Positions 53,366-64,000 of a DNA stretch of 64,000 bases are shown here, one piece after another. Origin of the DNA: Allolobophora icterica (Eukaryota; Annelida; Clitellata; Crassiclitellata; Lumbricidae). The notes beneath the pieces are model-generated. The model did no database searches, was not told the origin of the DNA, and saw nothing but the letters and a program-made list of their open reading frames with translations. Position 1 is the first letter of the stretch; every line of letters begins with the position of its first letter. Where the stretch lies: contig OY744611.1 in assembly GCA_963556255.1 (NCBI GenBank), forward strand, positions 4,319,730 to 4,383,729, written 5' to 3'. Made by a program: the position numbers and the translations under genes.

Positions 53366-54022
53366 TATACGAACTCACCAAAATCTTACCTCTTGTCATC
53401 TGTCCACATGGCTTTCACTCAAAACATAAAACACTGCTCTTTCACAGATCTTAACCTGCTTCCTCCTCTTCCACTTGCCTCCCTCACCGCTTCAATTCTA
53501 AACTTCATCCACCGTAGCCGTCCGGCTTGCCTGACCCCTTTGCACTTTGACCCCCTGCCTATAGATTTTGTTTGACTGAGTGCTGTGAATAATCTGGTTC
53601 CCGCGACCTATAGCTTTTGTGGGCATTGAAGTAATCGCGAGATTACGATTGCGATTACAAATAAAAACTGCGAACAAAACGGATTTTTTGTGTGGAAGAA
53701 AGTAAAATTTAAAGGAATATGGCCATCTCTAATCCTGTTTGTCAATTTTTCTGATGCTCAGATTTAGGCGAATTGTTTATAAATGCAGTCTCGACTCTCA
53801 GCAGTTTAGCTGCACTTACCATCATATCTTCCAGCTGGTGACTTTGAAAACGACAGATAATTATAAATTTCTTTAATGGCGGTCCACTAGATTTTAGCAA
53901 TTTTATTAATCTAAAATTTAGTTACAATCCTCTGTATTCTCGAATAGGGCCTACATTGATGGGATCTCGAAATGAACTGATCTAGTCTCTCTTTCTCCTC
54001 CCAATCTGAAAGCCCATAAATA

Positions 54023-54147
<125 letters not shown>

Positions 54148-54814
54148 CTGGCATTGGCCGGCTCTAGGTAGGTTCCATTAGGCCTACTGTGTTATTTCTA
54201 TTAATTCTATAGTGCATCAACTCTGGGGTTCTCGTCAACAGCTGTTGCTTTCAAATTCAGAGAGTAAGGTTTTCAGTATCCATGATTCTCTTGGCAGTCA
54301 CATCATGATTTCCAGGGGGGTCACGCGACCCCCCTTGACCTACGCTGCGGGCGCCCATGTACCGGTCCTATCCACCATAGTTCGAGAATTCGCATTTTAC
54401 GAATTTTAAGAATTTTTTAAATTCAAGAATTTTAACGAATTTTAAAAATGCAGTTTTCAAATTCGTAAAAATTCGTAAAATGATAGAATTCTTTGCCACG
54501 GCAACGAATTTTATTATTTGTTTACTTTTGAACTTTTAAGCCAGTAAATGTCAATGTTATAGGCAATCAATCAGCCGTAAAAGATAGCTGACTAGCAACA
54601 CAATAGTAGGCCTACTGATATTCAGTTAGGCCTACTGTTCTACTTGGGGTCGTGAACTTCGATTTCTATATAAGTTGGGGTGTGTGTCAGTCAGCAGAAC
54701 GAAAAACCACTAGTGTCCCATATGCAGTTCCAGTGTCACCAATCAGCCACTAACACAGCTTGCAACCATGGTCAAAGAGGGTTGACAATGTTCACCGAGC
54801 TGTGTCTTCTACTT

Positions 54815-55155
54815 CAGCGGTTCCCAAACTTCTCTGGGTCGCGACCCACTTGTCAATATCTTGGCAGTCTCGGTACCCACTGTGTAAAATTAAGCATTGT
54901 GCACTCAAATCTGATTTGGAAATTCGTATCGAAATATGCGGATTTTCGTACAGCACTTACAAATTTAAAGCATTAAAAGGAAACCCAGGTAAAAAAAACA
55001 ATTCACAATTTATTGCAATCCAGCTAGTTATAGCCCAATCATAGCCATATGTTGTTGCTGCAAAAAATAAATGTTTCTCAAAACAATTTGGCGACCCACT
55101 TGCTCGAGCTTCGCGACCCACTTTTGGGTCGCGACCCACAGTTTGGGAAACTCTG
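54815..55155. mobile_element. Nested hAT MITE, TSD TTCTACTT
   Basis: CAGCGGTTCCCAAACTT opposite AGTTTGGGAAACTCTG; TTCTACTT at 54807-54814 and 55156-55163. 'GGGTCGCGACCCAC' palindromes sit near each end. Confidence 0.88.
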
Positions 55156-55159
55156 TTCT

Positions 55160-55372
55160 ACTTCATCGCCCTCTGATTCTGAGTCAGAAACAGCCCACTG
55201 CTCCCACTCGACTCTGGTTTCTGTATTTTCGCCATGAAAATGCTCCCGAATTCTGGCAGAACAACCAACAAATTCCTTGTCACAAAAACAACACTGTATT
55301 TTTGGATTACCCTTTCCTTCTCCTCCAAAATTACTACATACTTCCACTCCGGTTCATGTTCTTTCATCTTTA
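55160..55372 (-). pseudogene. BED-type zinc finger fragment of a hAT transposase
   Basis: The complement gives 'MKEHEPEWKYV', a one-frame slip, then 'KIQCCFCDKEFVGCSARIRE' and 'HFHGE': the CxxC...H pattern of BED fingers at hAT transposase N-termini. Truncated where the nested MITE begins; no catalytic domain. Confidence 0.7.
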
Positions 55373-55659
55373 AAAAAATTGGATTTTACCTAAATTAACT
55401 CGTTACGTAATAAACTTTTATATTGAATCTTACATTAAATTCTAAGCAGAAGCTTAATTCAACAAATCATGACGTCATCACATTTGTTACTGTTGCTTAC
55501 GCTGTTTTTGCTGTTTTTGTAAAACCCACTGTCAATATAAAAAAAGGCCCAACGAATTTTTACGAATGTTTACGAATTTTAAAATAGACCAAAAATTCGC
55601 GAATTTTTACGAATTTTAAAACCGAAAGTCACGAATTCTCGAACTATGCTATCCACATT

Positions 55660-57040
55660 TATACGTACACAAAAAGACGGTCCGACAAACAAATATAACA
55701 CGGTTTAAAAGGCATACATAGATCCACACATGTAGCCTACGTGTAGCCTACATTTTACATAAGCCTACTCGTATTCACACTATTGTATCTTAAACATCGA
55801 TACACAAATTTTATGGTAGAAACCGTGGCTGAGATCAACGTATAACAAAAGATCAGAGAATTGGGACCTGCTTAAGCTGAACGCATAAAACGTAGCCTTG
55901 TTTAATAAAAGCAGACCCACTGTCGCTCACTAACAGTCATAAACTGTCTATAGGCTGTCTATAAATGACAATAAGTTTGCTCACTGTGTTTTGTACTGCA
56001 ATACAGTTTTCTTATAATTACTGTTACTACGGAAGGGCCTCATTAATGTAATATATAGGCCCTAAGGAACATTGACTGTGTTTTCCACCAGACTTAGGCT
56101 TAAGCTTATTTATCATTGTTCTGGCCACGTTATTCTCTGATTTTTTAGACATCTCTCTCAAGAGCGGACGTTAGATTGCACTCGACATTATAGGCCTATA
56201 CGGCTTAATGTCGATGTTTGCACGCCCGATTTTTACGAGCTTAGGCCTACGTAAGTCCAATGTCCGTGCACTTTCATCAGATACTGTATGCAAAAACAAT
56301 TATGAGGTCGACTGCGCGTAGGATATGCATAGGCTGCAAAATGAGGGCCGTGTGTAAACCGTGCAGATTCCAACTACATGCTTAACCTTATGGAAATCCC
56401 AGTGTAAAATTTCTACGCTAGACTGTTAGGTTGCGTGTACGATTGGCTAAAAATAGAGCGCAAAGCGAAAGCGCAGAGCATCCGGGTATTAAGGCTATCG
56501 TACGTAGAGCAGATTACTTCGTGGAGATTATTAACTCGTTTTAGATCAAGGTAAACATTTAAACGTCATAGATACTTTGAAATCATCTGTTGAATTATAT
56601 GCATGCAATCTGAATATGAAAAAAACACGACCATCGAAGTCTGGCAGAGTTAAAACCTGTGCATCCGTTACCATAGACATATCGCTTGACACAATTTAAC
56701 AGATCTTCTTGAAAATCGTGAGTGTATTTAAATTAACAACTGTAGGTCTACGTGAATTTATATTATAGTAACATTAGTGTTTGCTGGCCTATATAGGCCT
56801 ATTCTAGATAATCACTTTGTAAAACATTCGCATTAGCCTAGTCCCTCCATGTAGTCAGTCGGTCAGAAATTATCAACTGACTCAATGACGTAGCGATCGA
56901 CTGACTTAACGACTTAGTCGACTAGCCGTATGCGTTAAAACCGTATTTTCAACGCTACGTTTTCCTCTACGAACGGACACAATTTTCGATTAATATGCTG
57001 TCTTGGGCAGTCTTTCTATGCCCTGCGCATTCTAACTGCT
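55660..57040. other. No gene seen
   Basis: Several TAGGCCTA palindromes (56190, 56245, 56790). No supported frame. Confidence 0.35.
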
Positions 57041-57052
57041 CATGGTTTATCT

Positions 57053-58283
57053 CAGTGGTTCCCAAACCGTGGCCCGCGGGCCAAAATTAAGTGGCCCGCC
57101 AATCCTTTGAATGTGGCCCGCGACAGTCACTCACAAATTTTGAAAAAAAATTAAATTACCTTGTTTTCTTGATTTTCAATTTAAGTTAAGTTAAGTTCTT
57201 TTTTTCTATTATTTTGTTTCAATCTTAGTTCACTTTTCGTCAAGCTCTATGCAGCGTATTTACACTTCCGTTCTATTATTTTGTTTCAATCTTAGTTCAC
57301 TTTTCGTCAAGCTCTATGCAGCGTATTTACACTTCCGTTGAAAAAGACGTGCATGTTTTCATTCTTGATTATTGACAATTTCATTTTAATATTTTAAATT
57401 TAAACTTTAAATAAAATATTTTAAGTTTGGGTTAAAAAGGATGAGTTCAAATTTAAGTGACAGGATGAAACGAAAACTTGAGGAAAGCTCGAACCTCTCT
57501 TGTCGGGAATTTAATGACGATTGGAAAGATAGGTATATGTTTGTTCTTGGACGTAGTGGAAAACCAACCTGTTTAGTATGCGGATTTTGTGTGTCTGTTC
57601 TAAAAAAAATACAACATGGAAAGACACTACAACAGTACACATCCCGATTTGACCAATAAATATCCATTGGGCTCTGATTTCAGATCGAACCTACAACCAG
57701 ACATTGATAAACTAGCTTCTAATCTGCAGTCACATAAATCTCATTAAAACTGATTCATCTTCAATAAATACTTTTGAAAAATTAAAATAATAGATATTCA
57801 GAATTAAAATGAATGCATTGCTGGAACTTCTGCATTTAAAATTTAATTAACACAAATTTGAGATTTGATTTCAATTTTACCGATATTAACAATTTTGCAT
57901 TTTGATATTTAACAATGTTCAAACGATATCTTCAATTATTGCCTTAACATTGATCTGATATGAAAGTATCTGAGTTACCCTTGCACCAAGCAGTATGCAT
58001 CTTATTATACTTCCGCTGAAAAACGTGTGTTTTATCTTGCATTGTTGTAAATTGGCACTGACAATATGCCAAAAACATGTTCCATTCGATGTCAGATGTT
58101 ACCAAATGCTGCGCATGGGGAAACTTACGACGCTTCCCCAGAGACCACTATTTGCTGGCGCTCCAGCGCACGCATTCGTCCACAATGAAAGCAACTGAGG
58201 ACGGCTCCTCAGATCTCTGTGGCCCGCCATGATATTTTAAAAGTAAGACTTTGCCCTCCATCAAAAGAGCTTGGGAACCACTG
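57053..58283 (+). mobile_element. hAT element remnant, TSD GTTTATCT
   Basis: CAGTGGTTCCCAAACC at the left and CTTGGGAACCACTG at the right; GTTTATCT is exact at 57045-57052 and 58284-58291. Internally a 60-bp block is tandemly duplicated (57205-57264 and 57265-57345). Carries a BED-finger ORF but no catalytic domain. Confidence 0.88.
57441..57659 (+). CDS. hAT transposase N-terminus with BED finger
   Basis: 72 codons. 'REFNDDWKDRYMFVLGRSGK' then 'PTCLVCGFCVSVLKK' and 'GKTLQQYTSRF' follow the BED pattern (aromatic-rich start, CxxC, then basic region); the final HxxxH is degraded, with Q and Y in place of R and H. Deletion derivative of a Buster/Charlie-type hAT. Confidence 0.7.
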   Translation: MSSNLSDRMKRKLEESSNLSCREFNDDWKDRYMFVLGRSGKPTCLVCGFCVSVLKKIQHGKTLQQYTSRFDQ

Positions 58284-58419
58284 GTTTATCTGATCCCAGA
58301 CTCCACGACGTGGTGCGCGCAACCACGGTGGCCAGAATGTTATAGCCTACGATATATATTATGGTTAATGCTATGTATATAATATATACCAATGTATGTT
58401 TGTTTATTAACTTTAGAAG

Positions 58420-58500
58420 ATCTATTTAGCAGACGTTGTTCACCAGAGTGCTGTTTGGCAGCTGGTTTAATAAAGAATATACTTACTTACTTACTTAAAA
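58420..58500 (+). repeat. SINE 3' tail with (ACTT)n
   Basis: 'CAGAGTGCTGTTTGGCAGCT' is a diverged form of the CAGTGCGTTTGCAGG block, followed by AATAAAGAATATACTTACTT. Confidence 0.6.
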
Positions 58501-58504
58501 CGAT

Positions 58505-59455
58505 TGCGTGACATCATCCAACGTAACAGACACCCCTCAGGCAGGTAGTAGGCCTAAGTAAAGAACTGACGATTTCACATCGACTGATTGATTGTTAGAT
58601 TGTCAATCCATTTTACTGCGACTTGTACCTGATAAGCAAGTATTGATCCTGTCTATAGTCTATACTGCTGTTGCCTTCGTGAAATGGAAAATCGGAAACC
58701 ATAATTAGGGTTAAAGGCTTAAAGCAATAAGCAAACTGTCAAGTTAACGAAGTCAGTAGCAGTCGATAGTTTCACGACTGATTTCAACTTGAGGCTTTAG
58801 CGGCGGCGATGACGACGGATGGCGGCGGTTCTGGGGACATCACGACCACAGGTCTGTTAAGGACAACGTTTCTCAGGTTCACCAGGCCAAATGAACGCTG
58901 ATCGTTTCTGCAGTTGCATTGATTCTGCTGGATATATTCTCCACTTAGGCTGGACGCTGTTCTGATAGCGACCTGAAACTCATTTCAGTGGACAAGTTAA
59001 TTAGCAAAGCATGAGGCTTTGATAGCAAGAGTCCGAACAACGTCCAAAATACAACAAAGATCTACGGCAAACGAGAGAAATGCGCAAAAACCAGACGACA
59101 TCCGAATTCCGAGAAAACGAAAATTATCGTGCATATCCACATGCAACAAACTAATATTGATCAAAAGCGAAACATTACACAAACCTCTTTGCAACGTTAG
59201 TTACTTAGTCATTCCAGTGCACGGAAAGGGACAGAATGTCTCAGGGTGGATTTAAGAAAAATGTTCAGGCCTACATGTGTGACTGTGCAGATTGGTAGAT
59301 CATGTGGTGGTCATACAGAGGTGATCCAAAATGAGGTTGTGCAGCAGTTAGAAAGGCATTGATCTCCGCTAGCCATTTATGCTCATTCCCGACTGACTGA
59401 CTTATTGCCTGCCTGACTGACTGACTAACTGAGGTAACCCACCCAAACCCACCCA
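58505..59455. other. No gene supported
   Basis: Short mirrored frames near 59000-59255 lack motifs. Confidence 0.35.
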
Positions 59456-59459
59456 CCCC

Positions 59460-59570
59460 CACTCACTCACTCACTCACTCACTCACTCACTCACTCACTC
59501 ACTCACTCACTCACTCACTCACTCACTCAATCATTCACTCACTCACTCAATCACTTGCTCACTCACTCAA
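59460..59570. repeat. (CACT)n microsatellite
   Basis: About 110 bp of CACT/CAAT units. Confidence 0.95.
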
Positions 59571-59859
59571 ACTAATCTACAGAATGTTCTACAGGGTTAC
59601 ATTCGTACACATTTTTGATACAGTAATCGTAAACCCCATATACCTAAGACGCCACTTTAAAAGTAAGCGCAGAGCACCTGCTTATCTACGGCCGCTGCGT
59701 CAAGTCAGAGATACCAAAGGGATATCCAAGTCCGGTTGCCAGGGAGATCAGAGAAAGGAGGCAGAGAACTGAGAGAAGCTGCTAAGGCGGGTTGTATTTA
59801 GGTAGAGAAATATTGAACGGCAGATGATCAGCTGAGTAATATTTTAAGAGCTCTGAAAC

Positions 59860-60140
59860 TTCAATTTGGAATCGAAAGTCTGTGGGGTGATATGTAGAGA
59901 AGACTGTGGCAGATGACGGTGAGTGAATGGCGGTATTGATGGAGTTACTGCACGGAATATGCGGAATTCAGAGGGAAGTTCGTTCCACAGTTGAGGTGCA
60001 GTGTGGGATCGATTGGAGAACTTGAGGCGAGTAGTTACCAGGGATCGGTTGGGACCGGAACGCACCGGAACGGCGTTCCGGTTTTTTTTACGACCGGTAT
60101 TTTTTAGACAGGATTCACAGGAACATTTCTCGATTAGCAT
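59860..60140 (-). pseudogene. L2-like LINE C-terminal fragment, cut by a MITE
   Basis: The complement has 'LVTTRLKFSNRS' and 'APQLWNELPSEFRI', the LWN-LP motif of CR1/L2 ORF2 ends. The MITE at 60039-60191 interrupts it. Confidence 0.65.
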
Positions 60141-60191
60141 TGCGTCTGACGCCGGCGTTCCGGTTCTTTTTTGCTTAGGACGGGATCCCTA
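60039..60191. mobile_element. Short hAT-type MITE, TSD GTAGTTAC
   Basis: CAGGGATC opposite GATCCCTA; GTAGTTAC exact at 60031-60038 and 60192-60199. Only 153 bp, with three GTTCCGG/CCGGAAC blocks. Confidence 0.8.
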
Positions 60192-60344
60192 GTAGTTACC
60201 GGGGTACACAGTAATATATGAGGGGTGGTTGGATGGTAAAGAATGAGCGAATATAGTTGGGCTGGAAATATTGTAAGGAATTGTGGATTATAGTGGCAGG
60301 ACTTTGAAGTGGATTGGCTCTAGGATAACCGGTTCTAGGACAAT

Positions 60345-60500
60345 TTATCGCAGGACAATTCGGCGCGGACATTTCGTCGCAGGACAATTCGGCGCGGACA
60401 ATTTATCGCAGGACAATTCGGCGCGGACAATTCGTCGCAGGACAATTCGGCGCGGACAATTCGGCGCGGACAATTCGGCGCAGGACAATTCGGCGCGGTT
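60345..60500. repeat. Minisatellite of GGACAATTCGGCGC units
   Basis: About ten units of 14-15 bp, (CA)GGACAATTCGGCGC or GGACAATT(C)GTCGCA. Units vary between 'cggcgcg' and 'cgtcgca'. Confidence 0.85.
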
Positions 60501-60802
60501 AATCAAAATATGAAATGGTAACTGCTTCATTAAGCCACCATAGAAATAAACAGCAATATCAAAAGTAAAATATAATAGTAGATTGTCAAGTTAATCATAC
60601 TGTAATATTTAATATCGAGTTTTAATGGAATATAGACGCTTTAATACGAAATCCAAAAGTTACTAATCTAACACAACTAAATGTTAATACAAAAAAGTTG
60701 AATGATCCAGTCCGAATTTGTTTCAGATGAGCGATATAGGGCCTACCCCAATAAGTTGACGACAGCTAATGAACTCCCATTGATTAATTTGATTATTTAG
60801 AT

Positions 60803-61000
60803 CAGCGTTTCCCAAAGTGGGTTTCGCGGAACTCAAGGGTTACGCGGGTGAACACAGGGGTTCCGCGTAAAGTTGTAATTTAAAAGAATTTTCATTGAGA
60901 AATTTAACTGGAATAAAACATTCCGGACAGTTTTAAAAAAATACACAAAAGTTTTCTAAAGGTTTAAAACTGCCGTCAGTCGTCTCTTTTGTATGTTCCT
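60803..61000. mobile_element. One-ended hAT remnant
   Basis: Starts CAGCGTTTCCCAAAGTGGG and continues with 'TTCGCGGAACTCAAGGGTTA' as in other hAT MITEs, but no matching right end is found. Confidence 0.45.
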
Positions 61001-61219
61001 CCTCCTCCCATTGAGCGACAATCCGAACTTTCAATGCTCTTTAGCTATCCAGTAATTATATAGAATTATATAGAGGTCACTGCAGGAATGTATGTAGGTC
61101 AGAGCTGTAAGTCTGAATAGGGACGTAGCCATCTTTGTTGTCGTTATCTAGACGAAACGAATCCGAAAATGATTTTATGCAAAAGTTTTTTAAAAGAGTA
61201 TGACAATCGTACAACAGTA

Positions 61220-62021
61220 CAGGGTGGGCCAGTAGCAATGCAACAACTTTGACGCCTTATAACTTGAATACGTTTTATCTGAGCGTCTTGTCCATATATC
61301 AGATTGAAGATAATTATCCATTTTATCATTCTGCAAAATATCTACGAGATACTATTACGACTTTTTGAGATAATGCTATTAATATTCGATATGCCATTTT
61401 CTTGAAATAAAACTGCAAGAAAAAACAAAAGTCTGAAACTGAAGACGTCAATTCTAAACAATCACTTAGTACTAACAATTAATATCTTGAGTGAATTTAA
61501 CCTCAGTCAAACAAATACTCAATATGTCCACCACGTGCTCGGACTCTTACTCGTCCCTGGATTGTTGTCTTGGCTGCAAATTAACTCTTGGACTTGTGCA
61601 ATGTTCGCTGCTGTGCGCGCAGAGCGTTTGCGACCACAGTTGCGGCTGTTAGACGTTCCCATAGCATCAGTTTGTTTAATCACTCGATGTAAGCATAGAG
61701 CATATTTATTCCATTTTCTAGAAGGGAATTCTATCATCATCTGATGTCCATTGTATCCTTTTCTGCTCTTAAAATTCGGATTAAAATTCTATCCTCTTCC
61801 GTGAGCGGCGCCATGCATGATGTTCAATATTTACATTCAAAATTGAGAGGTGTGCGCCGCACCGAAAATTTATAACAACGGTGCCGTATATCAGTGCAAG
61901 ATTTGACACAGTGGTAGAGTGGATGATTACTTTCAATTTAGTATATTGGGCACGATGTTCGGATAACAATTGTTCAAGTTATATCCATTCAAATTAGTTG
62001 CATTACTACTGGCCCACCCTG
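61220..62021 (-). mobile_element. Deleted mariner element
   Basis: CAGGGTGGGCCAGTAGCAAT and its inverse (one mismatch) bound the element; TA on both sides. On the minus strand at 61519-61740 is 'CGRKRSARTAANIAQVQELI', the linker between the two helix-turn-helix motifs of mariner transposases. No catalytic part. Confidence 0.85.
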
Positions 62022-62029
62022 TATAAGCA

Positions 62030-62725
62030 GTTTTCCTTAAATTTGCTGGTATAAAAAGGTGACCTAGAGCGTTGGCACAAGGAAGGAAATATACGGGTTC
62101 TGAGCTTATGTTCAAACTAGTAATATGGATTGTTTTCTAACCTCATATAAGTTTTAGTTGAAAAGGATTGTGTTCTCAACCAAAACATTCGTTCAAAAAT
62201 TGCAGATCATATTCACAGCACGGAAGCGAATTTGGTTAAATACTTTCCTCCCATGAAGGGTGATATTAACTGGATTCGAAACACATTAAAAGTAGCCGAA
62301 AACCAGAAAACTTTTCTAATAAAGATTATGAACTTCTTATTGAGACAACGTCGGACTCGCAATTATATGAAGCAGACTTTCATTTTCACTGATCGGTTTC
62401 TGGAGCGGGCCAATTAAAAATACCCCACTGCTGCGAAATGTACAGTTAGTGTACTTCTGCCATTTGTCACAACGCATGGCTCATCCTGCTGTACTATTGC
62501 TTTCATTGTACATTCATATGGTTTCAATAAAGAATGGTTTGATTGATTTCATTTGATTGATTGATTTGTGTGAAACTGGATTTTCCTAGTAGTAGTCTAT
62601 ATACTGCAACGAAAACCAAATAGGCCTATAGAAATTGACTAAATGCTGCACCTGACATAAGAATTCTGCTTTCTAGCATTAAACCAAATTTAAAAAATTG
62701 GCACGAGATGCAAAAAAATCACTAC
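62030..62725. other. No gene seen
   Basis: A short frame at 62232-62417 has no recognised domain. 'TTTCAATAAAGAATGGTTTG' with GATT repeats at 62520 looks like a SINE tail. Confidence 0.35.
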
Positions 62726-62730
62726 CGGTA

Positions 62731-63172
62731 TTACAATGTTCAACGATATCACATAGCTTTCTCTATAGTCAAAGTGCTTCAAGATGTTACTCTTCTATAC
62801 GTCTAGCCTAAAGATTTAAATCGTCCAAAATATCTCTATGTTTTAGCTGAAAGCGTTCAAGCTTCAAACATGTCTTGAAATCTATCTTTAATGCACTAAA
62901 GCGATGGCCGCTCCCACATCCAGGTCCCCCAAAACCGTGCAAATGACTCACAACAACCAACATGTCGAAATGATGGCGGTTTCCGGCTTGTTCGAGACCT
63001 GCGACGTTGCAAGAGAATAATTCTCTCCAGCAACCAGTTGAGTTCAATTCGTAGCTCGACCAAACGCTCTTCCGTCGTTCCACGACCGTCCGTTGCATAG
63101 TTTCCCGACTGTGTACATCTTGAAGCACTTTGACTATGAAGAAAGCTATGTGATATCTTTGAACATTGTAAT
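62731..63172. repeat. Foldback element with ~58-bp inverted ends
   Basis: 'ATTACAATGTTCAACGATAT' through 'AAAGTGCTTCAAGATGT' at the left recurs inverted at 63114-63172 with three or four differences. Interior frames on the minus strand (62808-63213) show no recognised family. Confidence 0.75.
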
Positions 63173-63339
63173 ACTACATTGTAATAGAATATACTTTTCG
63201 TAAGTTTGTACATACATTATTAAGCTTAGTGGGGAAAAGACTACTGTATTTTGAATAATTACTGGTGTGTTTTCGATGGCCCGGCAGTGCTTCTAAACAC
63301 CCTGGTCCATACCAGGGCATAAACTCATCATCTCAGGTC

Positions 63340-63590
63340 AATCCTTAACAGATGGAGCACTGAGGAACACAACAAGAAAGGGGAAAGGTTTGCGAGCAGT
63401 GGCTCTCGACTTTCACAGAGAAGGAGCGGGAAGACAAGTAGGACTGGAACCAGAGTAGAGCAGCACCAGAGACGCTAAACCAAGAAGTTAGTCGATGAAG
63501 AAGGAGCTGGTGATCAAAGATGCTGAAAGCGCCCGAGATGTGGAGAATACAGAGGCAGGAGACTTGCTGATGGTTTTCGGTCAATTACTG
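63340..63590 (-). pseudogene. L2/CR1-like LINE reverse transcriptase fragment
   Basis: The complement encodes 'AFSIFDHQLLLHRL' (the AFDTVDH strand), 'WFQSYLSSRSFSV' and 'PLSCCVPQCS' (decayed GVPQGS). These are reverse transcriptase motifs 3-4 of L2/CR1. Confidence 0.8.
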
Positions 63591-63599
63591 GAACAGTTG

Positions 63600-64000
63600 T
63601 TGTTCTTATTGTTGTGATTGTTGTTCTACTTGTCGTCGTTTATTTTCGTGTTGTTTCGTGCCATTATTATGATCCAGATAATGGTGCACTGAAACATCTT
63701 CCGAGTCAATGCGGCATCCCGTCGTTAGCTCGCAGAACAAAAGCGCGTGGTCAAAAGCGCGCGGTCAAAAGCGCACACCGTCAGTTGGGCGCAAGACAAA
63801 TGCGCGCCCACAACAGCGCGCATACATCGAGACGCAAAGACATAAAAAAATAATACAGTATAGCTCTTTGTGTAATTAACAAGACAATAGTTCGCGAAAT
63901 GGAAAAATATGTCAAATAAAGCAGTGCATATTTTAAGGAATTTAGACTACTGGGACAAAATCAGCCATGGGTCTAGTTCATGACCTTTTTTTGGAACTAG
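63600..64000. repeat. Minisatellite of GGTCAAAAGCGC units and unassigned end
   Basis: 63735-63815 has five or six units of about 14-16 bp (AAAAGCGCGCGGTC, CAAATGCGCGCCCACAACAGCGCGC). The rest up to the window end has no supported gene. Confidence 0.6.

Larger units (their letters stand above)
54376..55648. mobile_element. hAT-like element, TSD CTATCCAC
   Basis: CATAGTTCGAGAATTCG at the left mirrors CGAATTCTCGAACTATG at the right; CTATCCAC is exact at 54368-54375 and 55649-55656. The subterminal regions are filled with 'ACGAATTTTAA' motifs at both ends. Contains a BED-finger remnant (minus strand) and a nested MITE. Confidence 0.88.

Noticed and set aside
62808..63213. Two ~105-codon minus-strand frames in the foldback
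   Set aside because: Long but without recognisable domains; overlapping frames argue against both being real. Kept only as an observation.

Overview
This window is nuclear DNA from an animal, most likely a marine invertebrate. The grounds are split genes with GT-AG introns, tRNA-derived SINEs, L2/CR1-type LINE fragments, many hAT and Tc1/mariner elements with intact target-site duplications (TSDs), and abundant microsatellites. The species cannot be named from the sequence. The content would fit an echinoderm, hemichordate or similar genome, but that is a guess. There are no operons and no prokaryotic features.

Host genes are few. The clearest is a KIF22 (Kid)-type chromokinesin on the minus strand, about 29.96-41.47 kb. 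I could place 14 exons with matching splice phases, from the start codon through the complete motor domain and a coiled coil to a C-terminal helix-hairpin-helix region. A short exon between exons 12 and 13, and the last coding exon, are not firmly placed. A second host gene is represented by one exon at about 7.1-7.7 kb (minus). It encodes the cytoplasmic N-terminus and first membrane segment of a DEG/ENaC (ASIC-like) sodium channel. Its splice donor lies in a 73-bp tandem duplication. A third locus, minus strand at about 42.6-46.2 kb and perhaps to 47.6 kb, is a decayed tyrosine-recombinase-like gene split by a transposon.

Mobile DNA dominates the rest. The main elements are: (1) 24.6-27.8 kb, a DDE-type transposon with ~185-bp terminal inverted repeats (TIRs), an exact 8-bp TSD and two overlapping transposase frames, sitting inside a 78-bp tandem repeat. 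(2) 43.5-46.2 kb, an element with ~690-bp TIRs, a 4-bp TSD and one residual ORF. It landed inside the recombinase-like gene and was later hit by a 5'-truncated L2-like LINE. (3) 22.4-23.7 kb, a palindromic mariner derivative with a nested hAT MITE. (4) A cluster of hAT-type and related elements at 53-58 kb, nested and abutting. Further mariner remnants lie at 0-0.45, 10.9-11.3 and 61.2-62.0 kb. LINE reverse-transcriptase pieces lie at 2.3-3.1, 39.8-40.5, 45.3-45.8, 49.4-50.3, 53.2, 59.9-60.1 and 63.3-63.6 kb. At least three tRNA-derived SINE families are present.

Long simple repeats lie at 14.7, 17.2-17.45, 40.9, 49.0, 50.8, 51.7, 52.5, 54.0 and 59.5 kb. Minisatellites lie at 9.0, 10.6, 11.95, 13.9, 60.4 and 63.75 kb. 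Between these are long stretches with no gene I can support. All exon calls rest on reading the sequence by eye (splice sites, phase, recognisable motifs). No database search was possible.
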